From: Paenibacillus terrigena DSM 21567
Lineage (GTDB): Bacteria > Bacillota > Bacilli > Paenibacillales > Paenibacillaceae
Length of the DNA: 64,000 nt
Assembly: GCF_000374845.1 (NCBI RefSeq)
Contig: NZ_KB895425.1
Location: forward strand, 1-64,000
Direction of reading: 5' to 3'
Shown here: positions 33,169-41,000 of the stretch, piece by piece
Layout: each line of letters opens with the position of its first letter
Position numbering within the stretch: position 1 is the stretch's first letter
Notes under the pieces: generated by a model
What the model saw: only the letters and a program-made list of their open reading frames with translations
Told to the model about the DNA's origin: nothing
Databases searched by the model: none
Made by a program: the position numbers and the translations under genes

Positions 33169-33486
33169 CTAAAAAAACCGGCGGTAGAGTTCTCGTCTGC
33201 GTTCCCCGCGCAGCTGGGCATAAATTTGAGTGGTTGATGTTTTTTCATGCCCCAACATGCCTTGAATGAAATTAAATGGTGCTCCGTTATCAAGGAGCTG
33301 ACACGCATAGGTATGATGAAAGTGATGCGGATATACATTTACTTCGAGTTCTCCCCGAGCAGCAAGCCGTTTTAATGCCGACCTGATCGTCTTTTCAATG
33401 TTGAAATTAGTTCCAATAAACGCAATGAATAATTCAGACAAGTCATTAGCATCTTCAATTCTTGCCTTTCTTACGTTTATATCCAT
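33169..33486 (-). CDS. Chimera: GNAT N-terminus fused to tyrosine-recombinase C-terminus
   Basis: A 105-residue open frame. Residues 1-31 (MDINVRKARIEDANDLSELF and on to NIEK) match the GNAT at 10120-10566. From residue 34 it is the end of a phage-integrase/Xer-type tyrosine recombinase: HTYACQLLDNGAPFNFIQGM, LGHEKTSTTQIY with the nucleophile Tyr, then a basic tail. The usual HxxR box reads HHFHH, so the second catalytic Arg is His. The first Arg and Lys regions are lost. It cannot be an active recombinase. GGAG lies eight bases before the ATG. Confidence 0.8.
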   Translation of the reverse strand: MDINVRKARIEDANDLSELFIAFIGTNFNIEKTIRSALKRLAARGELEVNVYPHHFHHTYACQLLDNGAPFNFIQGMLGHEKTSTTQIYAQLRGERRRELYRRFF

Positions 33487-33560
33487 ACACTCATCTCCAA
33501 CGATTTTTTTGTCATTATTTACAAGAATTTTCTATAACGTTTGTGTATCTATGGACTCGA
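33388..33560. repeat. Duplicated segment: GNAT 5' end and upstream region (copy 2)
   Basis: This matches 10472-10640 through the first 31 codons and about 75 bases upstream. The match ends sharply at about 33388, where the recombinase coding sequence begins. That marks the fusion point. Confidence 0.75.
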
Positions 33561-33608
33561 GAGGCTTAAGGCGTAAACGGTACTGGGTCAAGTGGACTTA
33601 GCCTCGCT

Positions 33609-33745
33609 GAGCTAACTGCCTGTAGGTTAAGAACGAATGCGGTGATCGGTCAAGTATCTATGTTCTTGTCATTTTCGGAGAAGTATATAAGGTCTTGTCG
33701 TCTGACATCGGAGGACACATATCGTTAAAGGACAAGAGCTATGGG
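33609..33745. other. Weak core site and possible transposon-terminus remnant
   Basis: A weak core at 33609-33634 (GCTAACTGCCTGTAGGTTAAG) is followed by spaced repeats of the words GTTCTTGTCATTTTC and GGTCTTGTCGTCTGAC and by GGACAAGAGC. Such short spaced repeats recall the multi-repeat ends of IS21-type elements. No transposase is next to it. The 33487-33826 interval holds no gene. Confidence 0.3.
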
Positions 33746-33826
33746 GTACGAAATCCTATATTTTATATTAGCCGCGCGGACCGATTGAAATATTAATGCG
33801 AAAAGTATGCTAAACTTAGGATCACC

Positions 33827-33856
33827 AAAAATCCCCTCGACCTGAGGGGATTTTTT
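33827..33856. terminator. Bidirectional terminator
   Basis: AAAAATCCCCTC and GAGGGGATTTTTT form a strong stem with a GACCT loop and T-runs both ways. It closes the methyltransferase gene that ends at 33881. Confidence 0.88.
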
Positions 33857-33880
33857 CTATTGCAATGCATTACATCTCTC

Positions 33881-34639
33881 CTAACATTTCCTACAAACGC
33901 TAATGATAGATGAAGATGACGGAGAGAACGGCGTTTTATCCCAGTCAGCATATTGATGTTCTACGCGAAAGTCGTGACGGGTTAATAAAGAATGCAGCGT
34001 ATCCTGACCCGTGAACCGACAAGCAATTCGGGAAGTTGTTCGCTTATATCCCCAATCACGCATCGTGACCCAATGCATGATATGCTGGCTAGCATCGTAA
34101 CATTGTGTGCCTGATACCTTGACGTTATTCCCATCCTTATCCATAAATGATCCCCATTCTGTCTCCTCTTGATCGGATAAATCCGTTCCCTCCGGATTAC
34201 GGGTCTCGAATGCAAAGATTCCATGGGGTTGTAAATGTTTGTGAACGGTCGTGAGCAAATCGATTTGATCTTGATCACTTAAGAATGCCTGAAATGCATT
34301 ACCAGTCAAATAAATCATCGAAAATCGCTTGTCCGATTCGAAGGTACGGGCATCGCCTTCCATAAAAGTAACAGTCAACCCTTCCGCCTTCAACCGCGCA
34401 TATGCGAGCATCGCTGAAGAGATATCTACACCGGTCATCGTTATGCCGGCTTTCGACAGGGGTATCGTTGTTAAGCCTGTACCACAAGCAAGTTCTAACA
34501 CTTCCCCAGGACTCGATCTAGCAAGCTCAAGATAGAACTGATATTTGTCCATTTCACCGTCAAATTCAAGATCGTAATTTACCGGATCTTGATATTCCTC
34601 AAGATTGCTATGTTCAATCAACGTCATTCCCACTTTCAT
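33881..34639 (-). CDS. Class I SAM-dependent methyltransferase
   Basis: A 252-residue methyltransferase with motif I VLELACGTGLTTIPLS, motif II TMTGVDISSAMLAYAR and a motif IV-like FSMIYLTGNAFQAFL. The Methyltransf_25 fold is followed by an 80-residue beta-rich C-terminal extension. The acceptor is unknown. The start could be the ATG at 34639 or one four codons in; neither has a strong ribosome site. The upstream region carries the duplicated leader segment and a core site. Confidence 0.86.
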   Translation of the reverse strand: MKVGMTLIEHSNLEEYQDPVNYDLEFDGEMDKYQFYLELARSSPGEVLELACGTGLTTIPLSKAGITMTGVDISSAMLAYARLKAEGLTVTFMEGDARTFESDKRFSMIYLTGNAFQAFLSDQDQIDLLTTVHKHLQPHGIFAFETRNPEGTDLSDQEETEWGSFMDKDGNNVKVSGTQCYDASQHIMHWVTMRDWGYKRTTSRIACRFTGQDTLHSLLTRHDFRVEHQYADWDKTPFSPSSSSIISVCRKC

Positions 34640-34800
34640 TTCTTGTTATAACATTTAGAAATGCCATAAATGAATCTATTGAATAAAATAAACACAATGT
34701 TGCATTGAGGAAAAATAATTTTTATAAGGAAAAACATGTGCTTATATAGACGCAGAAAGGATAATCGAAATGAAAACCCTTTCGCCAGCCATCGCGCTTA

Positions 34801-34924
34801 TATTATTTTACTATTTTTTTGATAATCCATTTGGTAATAAATAGTTATAATCAATTTTTATCGAACCTTACATAACTACTCTTTAAGTCGATAATCATTA
34901 CGTTATCCTGCCAGTTAACTTAAT
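34801..34924. repeat. Duplicated cassette leader segment (copy 2) and core site
   Basis: 34801-34912 matches 16417-16524. The copy here continues into an intact core at 34898-34924 (TTACGTTATCC, TGCC, AGTTAACTTAAT), whereas the 16.5-kb copy is interrupted there by the group II intron end. The surrounding 34640-34954 interval has no gene. Confidence 0.75.
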
Positions 34925-34954
34925 CAGTAAGTTATGATTACATCTTTTACGATT

Positions 34955-35063
34955 ATTGACCTCACCTTCTCCCTGCCAAGTAGACAAGAATAAAGAGACA
35001 CTATTATGCTGCGACCGTTTCTCGGTATTCCACCGGGGAACGGTCGTTTAGTTTTTTCTGAAA
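34955..35063 (-). pseudogene. IS3-family transposase C-terminal remnant
   Basis: The minus strand encodes FQKKLNDRSPVEYRETVAA and a stop at 35004, nearly the same as the transposase end at 1-153. The following bases keep the GTCTACTTG-type IS terminus. Only the last 20 or so codons remain. Confidence 0.8.
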
Positions 35064-35072
35064 GTGTTCAAG

Positions 35073-35168
35073 GAAACGGATGCCCCTTATATAGCCTACG
35101 TCTCGGCCAATAACGACCGATTCAAAGAGAAGATCCGAGCGCTGGGTGTTGTGGAGGAAGAGGAATAG
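35073..35168 (+). pseudogene. C-terminal fragment of an unrecognised protein
   Basis: A plus-strand frame, ETDAPYIAYVSANNDRFKEK followed by IRALGVVEEEE and a stop, has no start codon and begins where the IS3 remnant ends. It looks like a real protein tail (helix ending in acidic residues) cut off by the IS. A terminator-like stem, CCGGC/GCCG with seven T, follows at 35214-35238. The family is unknown. Confidence 0.35.
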
Positions 35169-35240
35169 ATAGCTGACTACTGAAAGGCTGCAGAACATGA
35201 TTATGCTAACAGTAAAACCGGCAAACATGCCGTTTTTTTG

Positions 35241-36170
35241 TTATTGATGCACGAATTTATTATCATTCATATTTGCTTGTATAACGTCCACCCAATTTGT
35301 ATTATGCATCATCTCGGAAGAATCCCCATGAAATGCCTTCATGGCTTCCTGATCATCAAGCAGCCAATATCTCATCCAAGCCGTCAAGTAACCCCTATGA
35401 TTGCCACCATTACCTTCAATCGCTGTATGAGCTGCACCTTTTGCCATCCCCATCATAACAGGCGTACTTGCGTTAGTACTATGAAAGGCTAATTGATTCG
35501 TTGATACCGGTGAGATTAGAAAATCTCGTGTACCGCCCATAATGAGGAAAGGAACAGTAATACGTGCTGTATCGTACACATCTTTTGGATCACAATACTT
35601 CAAATCCGGGAGAGCGATGGATACAACCGTCTTAATCAACGATCCGCTTTTATAGTTGGTATGCGCATTAATGACCCCCGTAGACCCTTGAGAATGTCCC
35701 GCTACACCAATCTGTTCCATTTGTATTTTTTGATAAAACAAGCTGTTTGTTCGTTGGTTCTCATTTCTCAAATAATCAATAGCCTCCGCAATTTCTTTGC
35801 CTGTTCCTGTTGTCTTGCTATAGGAATCTATCACTATGAATCCCCAGCTAGCAAGATGGGTTAAGAGCTCATCATAACGATCAGGCGTGGCATCGGTTCC
35901 ATTCCCCCAAGAAATAACAGGATAAGATTCGTCTCCTTGAAATGCTGGGTAGTATATTCTAAATAAAACCTCTCCGCTCGCACGCTTAACTTCTTCTACC
36001 TTTACATGGTAGCTTCCTTGCTGTGCATACCGCTGCTCAATGCTTCCTTCTGCAAGTTCGGGTACATTAGAGTGAATAATTATTTGCAAGAAAATTGTAA
36101 TTGGAACTACAACGATAAGGACTAAAGCTGACAACCATACAATCCGCTTTCGTTTTTTCAAAACCAACAT
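35241..36170 (-). CDS. Membrane-anchored alpha/beta-hydrolase
   Basis: A 309-residue protein. A hydrophobic anchor or uncleaved signal (about 10-31) is followed by an alpha/beta-hydrolase of the dienelactone hydrolase/cutinase-like (PF12740) type. It shows YPVISWGNGTDATPDRYDEL (oxyanion region), GVAGHSQGSTG (nucleophile Ser in GHSQG), an Asp in GGTRDFLISP and the probable catalytic His in KGAAHTAIEG. It should act on esters outside the cell. The ATG at 36170 lacks a clear ribosome site, so the exact start is open. Confidence 0.85.
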   Translation of the reverse strand: MLVLKKRKRIVWLSALVLIVVVPITIFLQIIIHSNVPELAEGSIEQRYAQQGSYHVKVEEVKRASGEVLFRIYYPAFQGDESYPVISWGNGTDATPDRYDELLTHLASWGFIVIDSYSKTTGTGKEIAEAIDYLRNENQRTNSLFYQKIQMEQIGVAGHSQGSTGVINAHTNYKSGSLIKTVVSIALPDLKYCDPKDVYDTARITVPFLIMGGTRDFLISPVSTNQLAFHSTNASTPVMMGMAKGAAHTAIEGNGGNHRGYLTAWMRYWLLDDQEAMKAFHGDSSEMMHNTNWVDVIQANMNDNKFVHQ

Positions 36171-36259
36171 GCACGTGACCTCTACGATAGTCTATAGGTT
36201 TCTCTATCGTTTTCTCTGTTAAAATATGTTAACTAAAGGGATATACGTGAAAGATGTAG

Positions 36260-36478
36260 TTATGTTTCATTAAACAAGAAGATGTTCAGATTACAAACCT
36301 TATTCAAGAGAAAGAGCGTATTGAATTGTCAATGTCTGATTCTGCGGAGTTGACAAGTTTCGATAACATTAAGCTAATGGTTGAAGAAGCATTGCAGTTT
36401 AATGAGATTATTCGTATTGTTATTAATCGCTTTATCGAGAAGATTGTGGTGACTAAAGATAGTAAGATCAAACTTTAA
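36260..36478 (+). pseudogene. Serine site-specific recombinase, C-terminal remnant
   Basis: A plus-strand frame without a start, open from 36260 to the stop at 36476-36478. It reads KQEDVQITNLIQEKERIELS and ends RFIEKIVVTKDSKIKL. The ending (FIEKIVV-x-x-DSKIK plus YHY after the stop) is typical of the coiled-coil and beta end of large serine recombinases. The catalytic and zinc-ribbon domains are missing. Bases 36479-36670 show no gene. Confidence 0.7.
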
Positions 36479-36670
36479 TATCATTATGCAGGGACGTCTA
36501 AAATAATGAATGAATTGATTAGTCACACTAATTAGATTCATGTTGTTGATGTCCCTCTCTTCCCCGCCAACAAAATCCATTACGCGGAAAGCGGTTTCAC
36601 TTTAAGCCTGATTTGTATCTGCTGCTCCTGGACTACTTGAAGAGGCTTGTAAGGTAGGGTGATGGGTTAG

Positions 36671-37333
36671 TTAGCAATCGTCAGACAGCCCGTCCAAAAA
36701 CGCTCTTTCGAACTCAATGGAAGTAGAAGTGTAACCGATGTCTGTTTCATACATTCGCAAGAAAACGAACCTCAACCATCCACCCTCGGGATTGTTAGCA
36801 TCTCGAGTATCTGGGAATTCAAAAGAATCTGTGCAATCTCTCAGCATTACCACACGATAATTTTGATGGCGAGCTGACAAGCAAGTTTGGTACAAGCACG
36901 ATTTGATATGGAATCCCACAGCAACTATTGTGTCAATCTTCCATGTTTTGAGATAGTAATCAAGTGGTGTGCCATCGAAACCATCTTTCCCCCATTTAGG
37001 AATAACAGGTTCGCTCTCTAATGGTTGTATCAGTGGATTAAATGTTGGAGTGACTGGTTTCCAACTATTATCTATGTGGTCTAATCCGTGTATTATAGTG
37101 GTCACATCATTGGGTCCACCAACGCCCGAAATGGCATCGTATAGGTAAACCACCTTTAACCCCATTCTCCGTGCCACATTGAGCGACAAATGAATTTGGT
37201 TTTCTATAACTTCCCTGTGGTTTCCCGCTTCATATGAATCAACTACCAGGAATGCAGTTTTTTCTGGATTAATAGGAATCCTCAAGTCGGGGTCTGAATT
37301 ATATTTCCTGACAGGTAATTTGAAGTCAGCCAT
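36671..37333 (-). CDS. Isochorismatase-like cysteine hydrolase
   Basis: A 220-residue hydrolase of the isochorismatase superfamily. The catalytic triad can be assigned: Asp in TAFLVVDSYEAG (about 32), Lys in PKWGKDGFDGT and Cys in AVGFHIKSCLYQTCLSARHQ. Family members hydrolyse amides or vinyl ethers (nicotinamide, N-carbamoyl compounds, isochorismate). GGAGG lies eight bases before the ATG. It is a stand-alone gene; a full but divergent cassette-type repeat lies about 90 bp upstream. Confidence 0.88.
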   Translation of the reverse strand: MADFKLPVRKYNSDPDLRIPINPEKTAFLVVDSYEAGNHREVIENQIHLSLNVARRMGLKVVYLYDAISGVGGPNDVTTIIHGLDHIDNSWKPVTPTFNPLIQPLESEPVIPKWGKDGFDGTPLDYYLKTWKIDTIVAVGFHIKSCLYQTCLSARHQNYRVVMLRDCTDSFEFPDTRDANNPEGGWLRFVFLRMYETDIGYTSTSIEFERAFLDGLSDDC

Positions 37334-37424
37334 TTCGCAACCTCCATCATAGGAAATTTGTATAACTGATGATACCTGTGAACGTAGCGTAGTTACCTAG
37401 TACCTACAATATTTCCATATGTGT

Positions 37425-37511
37425 ATTAGACATTCCTTCCAGTTACTTCAACAAATCAAAAAGGAGCCGCCTCAAGCAAGCTCCTCACTTTTGTGACCCG
37501 TCTAGCATAAT
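37425..37511. repeat. Cassette-type repeat, divergent full copy
   Basis: Distal core 37425-37452 (TTAGACATTCC, TTCC, AGTTACTTCAAC). Hairpin AGGAGC (37462-37467) with GCTCCT (37480-37485). Proximal core to 37511 (GTGACCCGTCTAGCATAAT). It is seven bases from the VOC stop at 37518 and closely related to the copy at 27674-27760. Confidence 0.75.
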
Positions 37512-37517
37512 AACCAA

Positions 37518-37850
37518 TCATTTCAAAGGACCACCAATACAAAATCTATATCCATCAGGATCATAGACGAGGACTTCTCTCATACCATACGGTTGATTAA
37601 CTGGTTCGGATTCTAATATTGCTCCTCTTGCCTTGAAGTCATCAAAAACAATGTCAACATCGTCGACCCAAATGTAAGATTCCATATATCCATTTACTGT
37701 GTGGTTAGGACGAATTAGTTCTTTATTTTCAGCTTCTTTGATTAAGAAACTTATTCCATCTCGTTCTACAAACTGTCCTTCAATTCTGAAACCAAGCTTT
37801 TCTCGGTAATATTCCTGGGATTGTCTTACATCAGAGACGAGTTCTAGCAA
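37518..37850 (-). CDS. VOC-family protein with disrupted 5' end
   Basis: A 110-residue VOC protein (LELVSDVRQSQEYYREKLGF at the start, VLVYDPDGYRFCIGG at the end). It lacks the first few residues of the family and has only a TTG start at 37850, with no ribosome site. Exactly at this point the sequence becomes a copy of the NUDIX gene end. The stop codon of the NUDIX remnant (37844-37846) overlaps the VOC start. The module is otherwise complete but may be poorly translated. Confidence 0.75.
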   Translation of the reverse strand: MLELVSDVRQSQEYYREKLGFRIEGQFVERDGISFLIKEAENKELIRPNHTVNGYMESYIWVDDVDIVFDDFKARGAILESEPVNQPYGMREVLVYDPDGYRFCIGGPLK

Positions 37851-37970
37851 TCCTTTAACGGAATGGAAATTTCAACATTATAAGGATGAAGTTCTTCATT
37901 CAAACAAAGCTCAATTCTTTGTTTAAAATTCCCTCAATTTAACAACTCTAATGCTGTTTCGATTGGAATT
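37844..37970 (-). pseudogene. NUDIX hydrolase C-terminal remnant (duplicate of 26733-26866)
   Basis: About 127 bp that match the last codons of the NUDIX gene at about 90 percent by eye, including its TAG stop, with several frame-breaking differences. The match ends abruptly at about 37841, where the VOC sequence starts. This is the trace of a cassette-level fusion. The rest, 37971-38057, has no gene; a weak GGAGAT/ATCTCC stem lies at 37983-37999. Confidence 0.8.
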
Positions 37971-38057
37971 GGAAAATGAGAAGGAGATAATGAAATCTCC
38001 CCCCCTACTTGACTTTACAATCCCAAATTTCATTCAATCAACTTGTTGCATGATATT

Positions 38058-41000
38058 CTATTTCAGTATCGCTTTTGCTACGATTGCAAGGTCTACAATA
38101 TCAATGGTACCGTCTTTATTGACATCCGCTTTTACGTTCCAACCCGCTTGGCCTTGTTGTTTGCCATAAGCTGCAGCAACGATAGCCAAATCTCCGATCG
38201 TGATTCGTCCATCTCCATTAACGTCTGCATTTATTTTTCTGGATTCAAACGCTTGAATCGCTGCTTGTAATTGAGCTTTTGCTTCATCTACCTGCTGCTG
38301 AGTGATATTCGAATCGCTTGCTGCTGTATTAGCCGTATCGATAGCAGACTGCAAGAGTGCTTTGGAACCCATCGCATACATGCCGTCTTCATTTCCTTCT
38401 ATCGCTGCACTGTACATTACCTGAGCGCTCGCAATTAAGGCATTCAGCAACGATTTGTCTACAGAGATCTGAATTCGCACTTCACTGGAAGCTCCATTAA
38501 TTGGAAGTTCGTTCCCTTCTTTGTTAGCAATGGCAACGCCGCTTACCGACACTGTCGTATTGGTAGCTTGGGTTACAGATTTGGACGTAAATTTAAAATT
38601 TAAGATATCGCCTTGAGGAATTACTCCTTGAGCCATAGTGCTGGCAGCAAGAACCCGAACATGCCCCGGTACGTTCTCCTTTTGGTCGATAATTTGATAT
38701 CCGTCTTTGAGTGAGGTTACCGACTCCAGCTGCATATGATTCGGATCATAGTTTAGCGTCACATCTTGCGCATATACCTGCTGGTATTCATTTTGTGTCA
38801 CATGGCTAAGTCCCATTTTGACTTCAAAGATTTGTCCAGGGTACACCTGCTGCGGACCTTGTAAAGTAGACAGAGGCATATTTTTCGGAATTAGCATGCG
38901 CAAAGTATACGTCTCTCCGGCTACGGTATTGAAGGTAACGGTAGTCTCGCTTTCCCAGTTGGGGGCGGTTCCGGTAGTGGTTTTGATTTCATGGCCAGAT
39001 GAATCAAAGACATCGGTGCCCACAGCCCAAGGAGATGCGATCGTCAGAGGTTTGCCCGCCTCACTTTTGATGGTCACACTCTGCACCTCGTTAGAGGCTC
39101 CATCATAAGCAGCGGACACAACGAAGGCTCCCGGCGCGCGTAATCTGGCAAAGGATGCATTCTTTCCGCTCATCCAATTTGGGAACACCTTCATAACGCC
39201 CTGGTCACTCATGAGCAGCATGCTGTTGATCGCCTCGGTCGCACCGATCTTCTCCACGCCGTGTACACCATCACTGATTCGCAAATTGGGCTGAATCTGG
39301 GCTTTGATCGTGTTGGTCATATTCCCCAAGACTGCATCCGCGGGGTATCTGGAGCGAACCGCGTCGTTGAAGATTCTCGGGAAATTGTTGATCTGACTCC
39401 ATGCCCTGGTGCCGAACACGTCGATCGTGTTTCTGGCGATCTGCAGTGCGCTATCCGAGGAGTAGTAACCTAACTGACCGCCCGGGACAACGATGTCCAG
39501 CGGGATGATATTTCCGTCACCTGGGACAGGATTGGCCAGATCTACCCACTGCCCGTTCTTCCACTCCTTTTCCGCGAGGGCATAGACCTGTTTGCCATTC
39601 CACACACTGGTCGGCTGTGAAGCGAGGTGATCGAAAAGATCCTGCCAATGCGCCCGCAGATCCGCGTCTCTGTCCAGCGTGACACTGGCGGCAATCAACT
39701 CAGATAAGACATTCTTGAGCGCCGCAAGTTCCACTGCGGGGTTTTTGGCCCACGAACCTTCGTTGTAACCGGCGTACAAGGTATACGTAGCGCCCGTCTT
39801 GTCGAGCCATGCATCATAGAAGTTCACACATTTCTTAAGATAGTCATAGACGTAGGTATTCAGATACGTTTCGTCCTGCGTATAGTGATAATACTGAATC
39901 AAAGGATAACTGCTGAAAGCGGCGTTGAGCGCCTCGGAGTGATAAGAATCATCCATGACGGTGCCCCACGGTCCAATACCCACCGGATACAAAACCGCGT
40001 CAGAGATTCCATTTTGCAGATCCGGACTGCTGTTGATGTAGCCTTCGTTGATGCGTCTGAGCTGATTCGGGTCCGCAGCGCGTCGCATACCCTCGGGCAC
40101 GAAGCTCAACATCGCCTCTCCGGCCGGCAGTGACAGATCGGAGCGATTACTGGAGTTGGCTCCGAAAAACGTGGCGATGAAGTTGTAGTTGAGATGGTAA
40201 TCGGAAGACCAGCTTGGATTGTCGGTGGTGTGCCATACCCCATAAAGTCCCGGGGCAACTTTTCCAGATCTGGCGGTGCTACCAAGGAGATACTGCGCCC
40301 CGTAATAGTATTTCTGTACGTCGGCGTAGTCCGGGATGTTGATGTAGGAGGCAGACCAGAAGTTTTTCCACCAGCTTTGATGATCGGCCCGCAGTGTCTC
40401 AACATCCTGAGCGCCATTGATCGGCGACAGCTGAGCGCTCGCCTCGGAGACCGGATCGGTCGCGAGAAGATTGTTCTTTGCGTCGTAGGTCTTTCCTCCG
40501 CCGCCGATCGCCGTGACAATTTGCACCGTTTGACCCGCATCTAGCGTAAACGCCGTACTACCTGTGCCTTTCAAGTTGTTGACAGAGACGGTGCTTTCGG
40601 CGCCCAGCACCTTGGTAGCCAGAGCCGCCTTCGACGTCCATGAGTTTGAATTAAGCGGCGCGTTGTTGAACGTTGCCCTTGTGGCTACCGCATTTCCATT
40701 AACTTTGTCGGCAGTGGCCGGGAAGCTTCGGTTGTCCGCCTTACCCCAGGTGTTCACCTCCAGGTCCACCGGCTCGGATCCTAAAGACGTGAGTTCAGTA
40801 ACCAAGATGTTTTTCGAGGAGGATAGCCATGTTTGCATCGACAGATTCACGCCGCTGATACTCAGCTTGGTCTGAATCTGAGCGTTCAAGATATCCTGCT
40901 TCTCGTACGTCGGTGTATTGCTGAAACGTTTGCTGTAGAGTTCCAGCTCATGAATACGCAGTACATGCTCTTTGCCTGCCTCAGCAGATGCTTTAGTGAC

